DNA of 64,000 bases from Neisseria montereyensis (GTDB taxonomy: Bacteria; Pseudomonadota; Gammaproteobacteria; Burkholderiales; Neisseriaceae). Position numbers and translations under genes: made by a program. A model generated the notes under the pieces. It had not been told where the DNA came from, did no database searches, and saw only the letters and a list, made by a program, of their open reading frames with translations. Positions 9,353 through 18,776 of the stretch are shown piece by piece. Where the stretch lies: assembly GCF_024834045.1 (NCBI RefSeq), contig NZ_JANUXW010000002.1:1-64000 (forward strand), in the 5' to 3' direction. Numbering within the stretch: the stretch's first letter is position 1; every line of letters starts with the position of its first letter.

Positions 9353-10375
9353 ATGTCTCGTTTTCTTCCTGAACCCGCATTGCCTTATACCCGTCAAAAT
9401 AAAACAGCTGTCTTATTGCTTAATTTGGGTACGCCTGAAGCGCCGACGGCTGAAGCTGTTAAGCCTTATTTGCGCGAGTTCCTATCGGATACGCGAGTCG
9501 TAGAGCTGCCAAAGTTATTGTGGCAGCCGATATTACATGGTTTGGTTTTAACACTTAGACCTAAAAAAAGTGCTCGTGCGTATCAGAAAATTTGGTTGGA
9601 TAAAGGTTCGCCTTTGGCGGTATATACAGAAAGGCAGGCGGAGCTGCTTGCGGATAAGCTTCCCAATAATATAATTGTGCGCCATGCCATGACGTACGGG
9701 CAGCCATCGGTGGCAAACGTGCTGGCAGAATTAAAAAGCGAGGGAGTTGCGCAAGTTTTGGTTATACCCCTTTATCCTCAGTATGCTGCGTCAAGTAGCG
9801 GAGCCGCTTTGGATAAAGTATTCGAACAGATTTTAAAACAACGTAATCAGATGAGCGTCCGCACGATAGCCCGCTTTTATGATGATGCACGTTATATCAG
9901 TGCCATGAAGAATCACATTGAAGCATTTTGGTCGCAAAACGGTAGAGGGCAAAAATTGATGTTAAGTTTTCATGGAATCCCTCAAAAAAATCATGATGAG
10001 GGAGATCCTTATCCCAATGAATGCTATCGCACTGCAGAGCTATTGGCTACAGAACTTTCTTTAACTGAAAACGACTATATTGTTTCTTTCCAAAGCCAGT
10101 TTGGTAAGGCTAAATGGATTAAGCCCAGTACACAGGCGTTGTTTGATGAATTGCCAAAGCAAGGCGTGACCGAACTGGATGTATTTTGCCCGGGCTTTGT
10201 TAGTGATTGCTTGGAGACCATGGAAGAATTGGCTATTGAAGGAAGAGAGCAGTTTTATGAAGCAGGAGGAAAGCAATTTCAATATATTCCTTGCTTAAAT
10301 GCTAATCCAGATTGGATTGATGCATTAGCCGGATTGGCGAAGCGCCACTTGGAAGGGTGGTGTACGGCGATTTAA
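9353..10375 (+). CDS. hemH: Ferrochelatase
   Basis: The 340-residue product inserts Fe(II) into protoporphyrin IX, the last step of haem synthesis, at the inner face of the membrane. Visible family features are LLNLGTPEAPTAEAVKPYLREFLSD near the N-terminus, the metal-binding His in LSFHGIPQKNHDEGDPYPNE, and the C-terminal signature FCPGFVSDCLETMEELAIEG. Length is typical. It is monocistronic, between the broken yqaA and erpA; the proximity to an Fe-S insertion gene (erpA) gives a local iron-handling theme but no shared operon. Confidence 0.97.
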   Translation: MSRFLPEPALPYTRQNKTAVLLLNLGTPEAPTAEAVKPYLREFLSDTRVVELPKLLWQPILHGLVLTLRPKKSARAYQKIWLDKGSPLAVYTERQAELLADKLPNNIIVRHAMTYGQPSVANVLAELKSEGVAQVLVIPLYPQYAASSSGAALDKVFEQILKQRNQMSVRTIARFYDDARYISAMKNHIEAFWSQNGRGQKLMLSFHGIPQKNHDEGDPYPNECYRTAELLATELSLTENDYIVSFQSQFGKAKWIKPSTQALFDELPKQGVTELDVFCPGFVSDCLETMEELAIEGREQFYEAGGKQFQYIPCLNANPDWIDALAGLAKRHLEGWCTAI

Positions 10376-10624
10376 ATTTCATAGAATTTGAATATTGTGC
10401 ATCCCATTCTTTGATTTATTAGGTTAGAAAGTATCATAGTATCGGATAAAAAGGTGTTTATATCTGTATAATATTATTGTCAGAATATCTTAAATAAAAC
10501 ATCTATTTTTGATAAGCTATTGAAATTCGGTATAAAAGCCCTAAAATAATAGAAAAATGGTTTGTTTGGGCGTAAACTAGATAGAAAATATTTTTCAATA
10601 TACTAAGTAAAAAGGAATCACATC

Positions 10625-10981
10625 ATGTCAGAAGAAGCAACTGTTGTTGAAGAAACCCCTATTGTTTTTACAGAAAGCTGCTGCGCTAAAGTGGCGGATC
10701 TGATTGCAGAAGAAAATAACCCGGATTTGAAACTACGCGTCTTTGTTAATGGCGGCGGGTGCTCGGGCTTCCAATATGGGTTTACTTTTGATGAAATTAA
10801 AAATGACGATGACTTTGAAATTGAAAAAAATGGTTTAACCTTTTTGGTTGACCCAATGAGTTATCAGTATTTGGTTGGTGCGGAAATTGATTATACGGAA
10901 AGCCTGCATGGTTCTCAGTTTGTCATTCGTAACCCTAATGCAACAACCACATGTGGTTGCGGTTCTTCTTTTTCAGTATGA
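10625..10981 (+). CDS. erpA: Iron-sulfur cluster insertion protein ErpA (A-type carrier)
   Basis: The 118-residue product is an A-type Fe-S carrier. The three cluster-ligand cysteines are visible: one in [12 protein letters not shown] and two in the C-terminal [11 protein letters not shown]. The Neisseria-type N-terminal extension [19 protein letters not shown] precedes the core. These carriers pass clusters from the ISC scaffold to apo-proteins in the cytoplasm. The start ATG follows AAAAGGAA. It stands alone with about 250 bp of AT-rich DNA upstream. ErpA is favoured over IscA because no isc genes are near and because of the C-terminal sequence. Confidence 0.93.
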   Translation: MSEEATVVEETPIVFTESCCAKVADLIAEENNPDLKLRVFVNGGGCSGFQYGFTFDEIKNDDDFEIEKNGLTFLVDPMSYQYLVGAEIDYTESLHGSQFVIRNPNATTTCGCGSSFSV

Positions 10982-11419
10982 TGATCATTTAAAAAATGTA
11001 TCAATGTCTTTAGCATGTGCGAAAACCGGTTATTGTTTGAACTTATTAAAATAAATTGGTAAGTGGAGCAATAACCGGATTTAGTTTACAAAATATCACT
11101 ATTTACATTGTCTTGAATATAACTATATTTATAATTTCTAAAGTAGATAATTTTTTACAATTATTCACATTTAATTTATAATCATAAAATCTTTTTAAAA
11201 TATTCCATTGTTATATAAGTGTCATTTTTTTTGTAAGGCATCAGACTGTTGAGTAAATTATCGTAAATATATGCCGTTTATATGCATGGGCTGACAAGGG
11301 TCAGAGAATAAAATATTCTATCATCCTAACGTAATGTGGCTGTTTAGAAAGCAGCATAACATTTGGAATATAATTGATACTTAAAAATAATCTAATACTG
11401 GCTATTGTACGGAATAATC
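10982..11419. other. AT-rich gap, no gene seen
   Basis: About 440 bp, strongly AT-rich, between erpA and the zinc-ribbon protein gene. I see no open frame, uptake sequence or strong hairpin with certainty. Confidence 0.45.
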
Positions 11420-12082
11420 ATGAAAGAAAAATATTACGATGTTTATGTATCCTATCCGCCCAGTGTTGATAAGGAACGTATTAATGCCTGCCTCCGTGAC
11501 AATCTGCCGGAAAATCAAGCGGATGATTTAATTCAGGCATTAGCAGAAAGACCACAAGCAATTATTGCGGAAAATTGTTCTAAAGAAGAGCGGGAAAATG
11601 CACAACATTACTTCAGTTATTTGGGGTTGGATGTCATTATCAGGCATTCTTTGGAGTTAATTCCTGAAGAAAATCAGGAAGAAAATGCAAAGAAAATTGT
11701 TGAGCAGTGCCCGGTTTGTCGTACCATCATTGATGAACCGGAGGTCACTGAGGAATGTCCTACCTGTCATTTACATTTTGCAACAGCTACTGATGCGGTA
11801 ATTGAGCGCAAACGGATTGAGTGGGAAGAAAAAGTTGCTTTTGAGCGCAAAAAACAACAAGAAATAGCATTAAGGCTGCAATTGGAAAAACAAGAAGAAG
11901 AAAAGCGGTTGCGTAAACAAATCCGTTCCGAGTTGGAGCAAAAATTAATACAAGAAAGAGGGGGCTTTAATTGGCGTTTTTGGTTTAAAGGAACCAGGGC
12001 ATTTATTTCAATTGGCATTATTTTGTTGATAGTGTTTATTTTAATTGCTATCGGCTATTTTTTAGCTTCTTTTATGAATTAA
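11420..12082 (+). CDS. Zinc-ribbon / coiled-coil / C-terminal membrane-anchor protein, unknown function
   Basis: The start is taken at ATG 11420 (MKEKYYDVYVSYPPS). The 220-residue product has three parts. Residues 1-90 form a soluble domain. A zinc ribbon follows with two CxxC knuckles, CPVC and CPTC, about 20 residues apart. A highly charged coiled coil (about residues 135-190, Glu/Lys/Gln-rich) then leads to a single hydrophobic segment ISIGIILLIVFILIAIGYFL near the C-terminus. This suggests a tail-anchored protein with its ribbon in the cytoplasm. I do not recognise a named family. It is a single gene with its own terminator. Confidence 0.75.
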   Translation: MKEKYYDVYVSYPPSVDKERINACLRDNLPENQADDLIQALAERPQAIIAENCSKEERENAQHYFSYLGLDVIIRHSLELIPEENQEENAKKIVEQCPVCRTIIDEPEVTEECPTCHLHFATATDAVIERKRIEWEEKVAFERKKQQEIALRLQLEKQEEEKRLRKQIRSELEQKLIQERGGFNWRFWFKGTRAFISIGIILLIVFILIAIGYFLASFMN

Positions 12083-12150
12083 AAATATTTTGTGATTAAT
12101 TGAAAATAAGTGAATTATTAAAAGTTAAGAAAAGGCTGTCTTTAATCATT

Positions 12151-12186
12151 AAAAAGCCGTCTGAATGTTTCAGACGGCTTTTTAAT
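12151..12186 (+). terminator. Uptake-sequence inverted-pair terminator
   Basis: AAAAAGCCGTCTGAA and TTCAGACGGCTTTTT form a perfect 15-bp stem with a 3-nt loop, ending in a T-run, about 70 bp after the zinc-ribbon gene. Confidence 0.88.
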
Positions 12187-12345
12187 ATATAAGATTTTGT
12201 GTAAGACATGTATAAATCTTTTTTGAAAAGTTGCAAACGGTAAAGCAAAGCAGATTATAATAAAGCGATTGCATTGAAAGGAATACGGACTCTCTATTTT
12301 CTAAAGAAGGCTGTTTGAAAACTATATGGCACAGGTTATTTTTCT

Positions 12346-13737
12346 ATGAATGTCTTTTTATCTATTCGTTTTCATAAATTCAAACGTAAAATTCTACACA
12401 AACTCAAACAAACACAGCGGCTTTCAAAAAAGACACTGGCTTTCACTTTTTTATTGGTTGGAGCGGCATTTGTTGCACTGGTATCGTTGGCTTTTGCAGA
12501 GGCTGCCGATTGGGCATTAGAGGAAAATGCGCGATTGGTTCAGGAGTATCCGTGGTTTGCATGGGTTGCGTTGCCATTAGGTCTGCCTTTGATTGTTTGG
12601 CTGACCCGACGTTTTGCGCCTTATACGTCAGGCAGTGGCATTCCACAAGTATTAGCCTCGTTGTCATTGCCTTACGGGGCACAAAAAATACGACCGATTG
12701 TGTTTGTACAGACCATATTGAAAATCCCACTCACCTTTTTAGGTATGCTTGTCGGTGCATCTATCGGACGCGAAGGGCCCTCTGTACAGGTTGGTGCCGC
12801 GGTAATGGCTGCGTGGGGTGCGTGGTGCAAAAAGCATAATTTGGCTTTTAAGGGTATGCAGGAAAATGATTTGATTGCCGCAGGTGCGGCGGGGGGCTTA
12901 GCGGCCGCATTTAATGCGCCGCTTGCAGGAGTGGTATTTGCGATTGAAGAACTGGGACGGGGTGTGTTGTTACGTTGGGAGCGGCAGATTTTTATCGGCG
13001 TATTGGCAGCAGGTTTTATTCAGGTTGCCATACAGGGTAATAACCCTTACTTTTCAGGTTTCCACGGTATCGAATTAGATGATATGTTGGTTTGGGTATT
13101 GGTTTGCGGCTTAGTTTGCGGTTTAGCCGGTGGGTTGTTTGCCCGTTTGCTGTATAAGGGGGCGACATCTGTAGTACCCGAAAAGTATAGAGGATGGGTT
13201 CGTCGGCATCCTATTTTATTGGCGGGTCTGATCGGTATTATATTGGCGGCTTTAGGTACGTTTTATCAAGGGCAGACGTTTGGTACGGGTTATCAGGAAG
13301 CATCGGAAGCCCTACGCCGTTTATATGATGCGCCACAAGGTGTCGCCATAGCCAAATGGGCGGCAACCATTTTATCTTATTGGGCGGGTGTTCCGGGTGG
13401 AATTTTTACTCCGTCTTTAGCTGTTGGTGCTATGCTTGGACAGCATATGGCTGATTTTGCCGATCTGCAAACCGGTGTGAACGTAGTTGTGTTAATTTGT
13501 ATGGCCGCTTTTCTTGCGGCTGCGACACAAGCGCCATTAACCTCAAGTGTGGTGGTCATGGAAATGACAGGAGGGCAGAATTTGTTGTTTTGGCTGTTGA
13601 TTGGTGCTATTTTTGCATCTCAGGTATCACGGCAGTTTTCACCCAAACCGTTTTATCATGCTGCAGGTGCGCGTTTCAGGCATCGTGTTCAGGAAGAACA
13701 TGCAGCTAAACAGGCGGAAACAAAGGAGAGTTCATAA
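12346..13737 (+). CDS. CLC-family chloride channel / H+-Cl- antiporter
   Basis: The 463-residue polytopic protein has the CLC selectivity signatures: GSGIP near residue 93, GREGPSVQVGA with the gating glutamate near residue 141, and a later GGIFTPSLAVGAMLG. No C-terminal CBS domains are present, as in short prokaryotic CLCs. Such proteins exchange Cl- for protons across the inner membrane; whether this is a ClcA-type antiporter or a channel cannot be told. The stop TAA is immediately followed by the argJ ATG (TAAATG), so the two are co-transcribed. The argJ Shine-Dalgarno lies within the last codons here. Confidence 0.93.
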   Translation: MNVFLSIRFHKFKRKILHKLKQTQRLSKKTLAFTFLLVGAAFVALVSLAFAEAADWALEENARLVQEYPWFAWVALPLGLPLIVWLTRRFAPYTSGSGIPQVLASLSLPYGAQKIRPIVFVQTILKIPLTFLGMLVGASIGREGPSVQVGAAVMAAWGAWCKKHNLAFKGMQENDLIAAGAAGGLAAAFNAPLAGVVFAIEELGRGVLLRWERQIFIGVLAAGFIQVAIQGNNPYFSGFHGIELDDMLVWVLVCGLVCGLAGGLFARLLYKGATSVVPEKYRGWVRRHPILLAGLIGIILAALGTFYQGQTFGTGYQEASEALRRLYDAPQGVAIAKWAATILSYWAGVPGGIFTPSLAVGAMLGQHMADFADLQTGVNVVVLICMAAFLAAATQAPLTSSVVVMEMTGGQNLLFWLLIGAIFASQVSRQFSPKPFYHAAGARFRHRVQEEHAAKQAETKESS

Positions 13738-14958
13738 ATGGCAGTTAATTTAACAGAGAAAAAAGCGGAAGACTTATTGATTATCGATGGTGTTCAGGTT
13801 TTTGTAGGCCAAGCCGGTATTAAGAAAAATGAACATAATGATTTAACCTTGATTGTGTTGAATCATAACAATACAACAGGCGCCGTATTCACACAAAACC
13901 GATTTTGTGCTGCTCCGGTTTATCTTGCCAAAGAACATTTGTTTGATGAAAACGGTGTGCGTGCATTGGTGGTTAATACCGGGAATGCCAATGCCGGCAC
14001 GGGGGCGGAAGGCCGTTCGCGTGCGCTGACTATTTGTGAGGCTGTCGCAAAACAGGTTGGTTGCAAATCAACTCAAGTATTGCCGTTTTCTACCGGTGTG
14101 ATTCTTGAACCGTTACCTCATGAGAAAATCCTTACTGCATTGCCTAAGGTTAAACCTGTTCACTGGAATGAAGCGGCCCGTGCCATTATGACAACCGATA
14201 CCGTGCCTAAAGCAGCCAGCCGCGAGGGTAAAGTGGGAAAAAATCATACCGTGCGCGCTACGGGTATTGCTAAAGGCTCCGGCATGATTCACCCTAATAT
14301 GGCGACCATGTTGGGTTTTATTGTGTGTGATGCTCATGTTTCTCAGCCGGTTTTACAGTTAATGACACAAGAAATTGCTGATATGTCGTTTAACTGCATT
14401 ACGGTCGATGGCGATACCAGTACTAATGACAGTTTTGTGATCGTTGCGACAGGAAAATCCGGACAGAGTGAAATTGATAATATTGTCGACCCGCGTTATG
14501 ACGAATTAAAGAGTCTGCTTGGCGAATTGGCTTTGGAGTTGGCGCAAGCGATTGTGCGCGACGGTGAAGGTGCTACTAAATTTATTTCTATTATGGTAGA
14601 AAATGCCGTTGATAAAAATGAAGCGAAAAAAGTTGCTTATGCTATTGCGCACTCACCATTGGTAAAAACGGCTTTCTTTGCTTCGGATCCTAATTTAGGA
14701 CGGTTGCTGGCAGCCATAGGTTATTCCGGATTGGATAACTTTGATACCGATAAAGTAAGGTTGTGGCTGGGGGATACTTTGGTGGCGGAAAACGGAGGAA
14801 GGGCGGAAAGTTATACGGAAGAAATGGGCCAGGCAGTAATGAATCAGCCAGAGATTACCGTTCGCGTCGATTTACAACGTGGTAAGCATAAGGCAACGGT
14901 TTATACTTGTGATTTATCACATGAGTATGTGTCTATTAATGCCGATTATCGGAGTTGA
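13738..14958 (+). CDS. argJ: Bifunctional ornithine acetyltransferase / N-acetylglutamate synthase
   Basis: The 406-residue product catalyses the first and fifth steps of the cyclic arginine pathway, recycling acetyl from N-acetylornithine to glutamate. The autocleavage motif HPNMATMLGF is visible near residue 190; the Thr after Ala becomes the N-terminal nucleophile of the beta chain. Other family features are VNTGNANAGTG and FITVDGDTSTND-like (CITVDGDTSTNDSF). The start ATG is preceded by AAGGAGAG inside the CLC gene, with no gap between the two. The pairing with a chloride channel is a coincidence of layout as far as I can tell. Confidence 0.97.
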   Translation: MAVNLTEKKAEDLLIIDGVQVFVGQAGIKKNEHNDLTLIVLNHNNTTGAVFTQNRFCAAPVYLAKEHLFDENGVRALVVNTGNANAGTGAEGRSRALTICEAVAKQVGCKSTQVLPFSTGVILEPLPHEKILTALPKVKPVHWNEAARAIMTTDTVPKAASREGKVGKNHTVRATGIAKGSGMIHPNMATMLGFIVCDAHVSQPVLQLMTQEIADMSFNCITVDGDTSTNDSFVIVATGKSGQSEIDNIVDPRYDELKSLLGELALELAQAIVRDGEGATKFISIMVENAVDKNEAKKVAYAIAHSPLVKTAFFASDPNLGRLLAAIGYSGLDNFDTDKVRLWLGDTLVAENGGRAESYTEEMGQAVMNQPEITVRVDLQRGKHKATVYTCDLSHEYVSINADYRS

Positions 14959-15057
14959 TGCTTGTGGTATTTGTGGTGCGATAGATTTTGGTTGGAATTA
15001 GGCACTAAGTATTTTTGTTATAACGACTGATTAATTGGCCGGTACGGGTTATTTTGC

Positions 15058-15110
15058 AAATCCGACACTGTTTACTGTTGTTTTAAACGGTAAACAGTGT
15101 CGGATTTTAT
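15058..15110 (+). terminator. Strong Rho-independent terminator of argJ
   Basis: A 22-bp inverted repeat with one mismatch (15058-15079 and 15086-15107, core CCGACACTGTTTAC / GTAAACAGTGTCGG) with a 6-nt loop ends in a T-rich stretch. It lies about 100 bp after argJ. Confidence 0.88.
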
Positions 15111-15852
15111 TTAAATTGTTATTTTCAGACGGCCTGATTTAGGGAAGTTAAATATATTTCTGTTGATTAGGAATAGATATATTGGATTTATGTTGGTTAT
15201 TGTTTGTGTGAAATGACGGTATAGAAATGACGGTATAGGAAGAGAAGTTTATTGGCGTGCAAACATATCCAAACGGATATGGTAACGGCAGGGGTATAAG
15301 ATTTTATTGTTTTGGAATATGAATCCGCTAGAAAATCGACAGTGGTTTTTATGTGATTTCATTATATCTGGAAAGTAAGTTATTTGATTGTTGTGGAAAA
15401 AATAACTTTATATTATTTTTAATTAGCATGCATTATGCGTAAAGATATGTTGTGTACCCGAACTATATTGCAAAGTACACACTCTAAAAATACCAGTTCG
15501 AATGAGATGGATGACGTTGTATAAAAAGTCCGATGGTATATTCGATAATCGAGGCTATGTTGGCTTAGATAAAAAATGATAATCGGTTATTTTTTTTCTT
15601 AAAAGGCTGTTTTTTATCATTTTATATTAAATGTTAGACCGCCTGTTAGAAGAGTAAACCGATTGTCTGTTTTTTGAGAAATTATATACGAATATATTAA
15701 AATGACTATATCGGAATGAGTTTTAACCGTTTTTAAGGGCAAAATTATTTTGCTGTTTTATTAAGTAAAATGGCAGTAGATGCTTATATTTGTGTAATGA
15801 TATGTAAAGCATGTACTGCTGAATGACTAATCATCACTGAGAAGAGAATACA
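15111..15852. other. Long AT-rich gap before the regulator gene
   Basis: About 740 bp without a supportable gene. It holds one uptake sequence near 15125 and a perfect 14-bp tandem duplication (GAAATGACGGTATA twice, 15210-15237). The small inverted repeat ATATCC / GGATAT lies near 15266-15281. The regulator gene's promoter must be in the 3' part but I cannot assign it. Confidence 0.45.
15210..15237. repeat. 14-bp direct tandem repeat, two copies
   Basis: GAAATGACGGTATA occurs twice back to back with no mismatch in a non-coding region; the next base (G) starts a third partial copy. Most likely a replication-slippage duplication. Confidence 0.85.
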
Positions 15853-16344
15853 ATGAGTTTTTCACAAGCCGAATTGGTTAATGCACTGCGCTTACTGTCA
15901 GGTCGTTTACCTGAATTTTCCGAACAGCAAACCCAGGCAGGTAGATTGTTGCGTGTTGTTACAGAACGTTTGAGCAGCCATCTGAATGAAAGCTTGAAAG
16001 AGTTTGGGATTAATGAAAATCTATGGTTCGCCATGATGGCTGTTTATGTTAGCCCAAATAGCGAAATTCTGCCTTCACGTTTGAGTGATTTAATGGACTT
16101 AACGCGCACCAGTGCCACCCGTCTTTCTGACGAGATGGTAGAACGCGGTTGGGTTGAGCGTCATATCAATCAACAAGACCGCCGCCAAATCGTGTTAAAA
16201 TTAACCCCTGAGGGTGAAGCCTTTATTCAAAAAATCTGGCCGCAAATTTCCAGTAAGAGTGGGGAGGCGTGGGAAGATTTTACCAATGAGGATTATGCCC
16301 AGCTTCAACATTTGTTGAGTAAACTTTTAGCCAAACTGGGTTAA
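15853..16344 (+). CDS. MarR-family transcriptional regulator, EmrR/MprA-like
   Basis: The 163-residue product has a winged helix-turn-helix with the MarR pattern LSDLMDLTRTSATRLSDEMVERGWVERHINQQDRRQIVLKL in its centre. The Arg-containing wing DRRQIVLKLT and the GINE-like segment (FGINENLWFAMMAVYV) resemble E. coli EmrR, a repressor of multidrug efflux genes that responds to lipophilic drugs. The start follows GAGAAGAG. Fifty bp downstream is an outer-membrane efflux gene on the same strand, so it probably controls that gene and itself. The ligand is unknown. Confidence 0.88.
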   Translation: MSFSQAELVNALRLLSGRLPEFSEQQTQAGRLLRVVTERLSSHLNESLKEFGINENLWFAMMAVYVSPNSEILPSRLSDLMDLTRTSATRLSDEMVERGWVERHINQQDRRQIVLKLTPEGEAFIQKIWPQISSKSGEAWEDFTNEDYAQLQHLLSKLLAKLG

Positions 16345-16394
16345 TGGTTCAATAGTGTTGTGCTGAGGCTTTAACGCAAGCGGACACTGATTTT

Positions 16395-17807
16395 ATGAAA
16401 TTTGATGCTATCGTACGCAGTTTGGCAGTGACAGGTTTGGTTTTTGTTACTGCTTGTGCACCGTTTGGCAAACAGACGCCGTTGGAGTATCCAACGGCGT
16501 ATTTGCTGCCCGAGGGTCATTCTACTCGGGAAATTCAAGGTGCTTGGTGGACAAGTTTAAAAGATGCCAAGCTGAATACACTGGTTGCACAGGCATTACA
16601 AAACGCCCCGAACTTGAGAATAATCAAAGCCCGTTTTGAACAGGCGCAAGCTCAGTTGGGCGTAGTGCAGGCATCGGGGAAAACACAAGTCGGTTTGTCT
16701 GTACAAGGTGTCGGTACATACGTTACCCCCAAACCGTCTGCACCGCAATTCGATACCAATCACCTTCTTCTACTGGCCAATATGGCGGTGGAAGGAAGTT
16801 GGTCTTTCGATTTTTGGGGAAAAAATCAAGCACGCATTCAATCTGCGTTAGGTCGTCGTCGGGCGATTGCTTATGAGGCTATTCAGGCGCGTTTGGAGGT
16901 GGCACACGCCGTTGCGGTTCAATATTTTGTTTGGCAGGCATTAGAGGCACGATTGCAATTGGTTGAACAACGGATTGAGCTTGTTGCAGCCAATGAAAAG
17001 TTATTGGAACAACGGGTTCGTGCCAATATTTTGGCACCTTCTGCACTTTATCAGGCGGAATCTGCCAAACAGCAGTTGGATATGGAAAAATTACAATTGT
17101 CTCGTCAGATTCAACAGGTGCGCCATAGTTTGGCAACTGCTATCGGTAGAAGCCCTAATGAATTGGATAATTGGAAGCCTTCCGCTCAAAAAGATGCGCC
17201 GGTATTGGCGGTGAATAAGATTCGTGCCGATTTATTGTCACGACGGCCGGATATTGCCGCACAAAAAGCATTGTTACAGGCAAGTGAGCAGGATATTCGT
17301 GAGGCAAAAGCCGAGTTTTACCCGAATATCGAATTGAGGGTGTTGGCAGGCCTCAGCCATATTGATGCTTTTGATATCGTGAGAGGAAAAAATTCCGGTG
17401 CTTTGACCGTGTTGCCGGCGATACACTTGCCGTTGTTTACATCGGGGGCTTTGCAATCAAATTTAGCCGTTCGTAATAGCCAATTTAACGAGCAAGTGGC
17501 TGTTTATGATCAGACTGTGTTAAATGCCATGCGCTCGGCTGCAGATGCGGTGTCGGCATATCAAAGCTTGCGTAAACAAGTAGATTTGCAACAGCGAATG
17601 ATTCGTACGGCTGAAAAATCGGAAGCGGCATCAGCCCGCCGTATGCGTGCAGGGTTGGAAAATGGTATTGATTCTTTGCGTAAGCAGGATGAAACCTTGC
17701 AATATCAGATTCAGCTCGTGCAAGGGCGAGCCGATTTATTGGCGGCGTGGAGTAATCTGCATATGCAGCTTGGTGGTGGATTCAATAGGAGAGTGAAAAG
17801 CAGATAA
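16395..17807 (+). CDS. Outer-membrane efflux lipoprotein, NodT/TolC-like (OMF)
   Basis: The 470-residue product has a lipoprotein signal peptide with lipobox VTAC and the NodT family hallmarks: WWTSLKDAKLNTLVAQALQNAPNLRIIKARFEQAQAQLG early and a second internal repeat with LLSRRPDIAAQKALLQASEQDIREAKAEFYPNIEL. This is the outer-membrane channel of tripartite drug efflux pumps. It lies 50 bp after the EmrR-like regulator and forms an operon with it. No periplasmic adaptor or inner-membrane pump gene follows; the next gene is rsmI on the other strand. It must therefore use a pump encoded elsewhere, or its pump genes were lost. Confidence 0.92.
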   Translation: MKFDAIVRSLAVTGLVFVTACAPFGKQTPLEYPTAYLLPEGHSTREIQGAWWTSLKDAKLNTLVAQALQNAPNLRIIKARFEQAQAQLGVVQASGKTQVGLSVQGVGTYVTPKPSAPQFDTNHLLLLANMAVEGSWSFDFWGKNQARIQSALGRRRAIAYEAIQARLEVAHAVAVQYFVWQALEARLQLVEQRIELVAANEKLLEQRVRANILAPSALYQAESAKQQLDMEKLQLSRQIQQVRHSLATAIGRSPNELDNWKPSAQKDAPVLAVNKIRADLLSRRPDIAAQKALLQASEQDIREAKAEFYPNIELRVLAGLSHIDAFDIVRGKNSGALTVLPAIHLPLFTSGALQSNLAVRNSQFNEQVAVYDQTVLNAMRSAADAVSAYQSLRKQVDLQQRMIRTAEKSEAASARRMRAGLENGIDSLRKQDETLQYQIQLVQGRADLLAAWSNLHMQLGGGFNRRVKSR

Positions 17808-17808
17808 T

Positions 17809-17845
17809 ATTTCAGACGGCCTGTATTAAGCAGGCCGTCTGAAAT
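17809..17845. terminator. Uptake-sequence bidirectional terminator
   Basis: Perfect 15-bp arms ATTTCAGACGGCCTG and CAGGCCGTCTGAAAT with a 7-nt loop lie between the convergent efflux gene and rsmI. Confidence 0.88.
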
Positions 17846-17856
17846 ATATAGGGTTG

Positions 17857-18729
17857 TTATTTCCATGTTAATGCCAAATCGTACAATGCTTTTTTGCTTT
17901 CCCCTGTAATTTTTGCCGCTAATCCTGCCGCTTGTTTGGTAGGTAGTTCTTCCGATAGGATTTTCATAATATGTTGTGCCGTTTCCGGTAAATTGGCATG
18001 TTTTTCCGGCAGGGCGGGATGTAACACCAAAACCATTTCGCCGCGGGTTTGATTGGTGTCGTTTTGTAATATTGTCTGAATTTCGGTGATTGTACCGCTT
18101 AAGAAGGTTTCAAATGTTTTTGAAATTTCCCTGGCTAACATCAGTTCCCGCTCAGGATAAAGGGCAGCCATATCGGCCAATGTTGCTGAAATACGGTGAG
18201 GTGTCTCAAACATAACGGTTGCGCAATAATTGTTTGCCCACGTTGCGAGCAGCTTGCGGCGTTCACCCGGTTTGGCGGGCAGAAAGCCGTGAAAATAGAA
18301 ATTCGGTTCGGTAATGCCGGCTACGCTTAAGGCGCCTATAACGGCGCTTGCACCAACGATAGGGCTGACTTTAAAGCCTGCCGACTTTACCCGTTCGGTC
18401 AGCTTGGCACCGGGATCGCAAACCGCCGGAGTGCCGGCATCGGAAACTTGAGCGACAATCAGGCCGTCTGAAAGCGCATCAATAATTTTTCCCGCCATAT
18501 TTTGTTCGTTATGTTCGCGGACACTCACCAATTTTGCTTGTATGCCGTATGCACTCAGCAATTGCGCGGTAACACGGGTGTCTTCGGCGCAAATGATGTC
18601 GGCACGTTGTAGCACTGCCAACGCATGCAGGGTAATATCGGCCAAATTGCCGATGGGTGTGGCAACAACGTATAATGTTTGCGTTGCAATGCTGTCGAGT
18701 GCTTTTTGATAGTGTTTTTGCATCATCAT
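17857..18729 (-). CDS. rsmI: 16S rRNA (cytidine(1402)-2'-O)-methyltransferase
   Basis: The 290-residue product has the tetrapyrrole-methylase-fold signatures of RsmI: LYVVATPIGNLADITLHAL, IICAEDTRVTAQLL, VSDAGTPAVCDPGAKL and FYFHGFLP, with the RsmI-type C-terminal helix domain. It 2'-O-methylates C1402 in the decoding centre of 16S rRNA using SAM. Three consecutive Met codons (18729, 18726, 18723) make the exact start uncertain. It is divergent from yraN, the same neighbourhood as E. coli yraL/yraN. An in-gene uptake sequence encodes part of ALSDGL. Confidence 0.96.
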   Translation of the reverse strand: MMMQKHYQKALDSIATQTLYVVATPIGNLADITLHALAVLQRADIICAEDTRVTAQLLSAYGIQAKLVSVREHNEQNMAGKIIDALSDGLIVAQVSDAGTPAVCDPGAKLTERVKSAGFKVSPIVGASAVIGALSVAGITEPNFYFHGFLPAKPGERRKLLATWANNYCATVMFETPHRISATLADMAALYPERELMLAREISKTFETFLSGTITEIQTILQNDTNQTRGEMVLVLHPALPEKHANLPETAQHIMKILSEELPTKQAAGLAAKITGESKKALYDLALTWK

Positions 18730-18776
18730 AATAAACAGGCCGTCTGAAAACTTTCATTATAACGGGGATAAACAAA

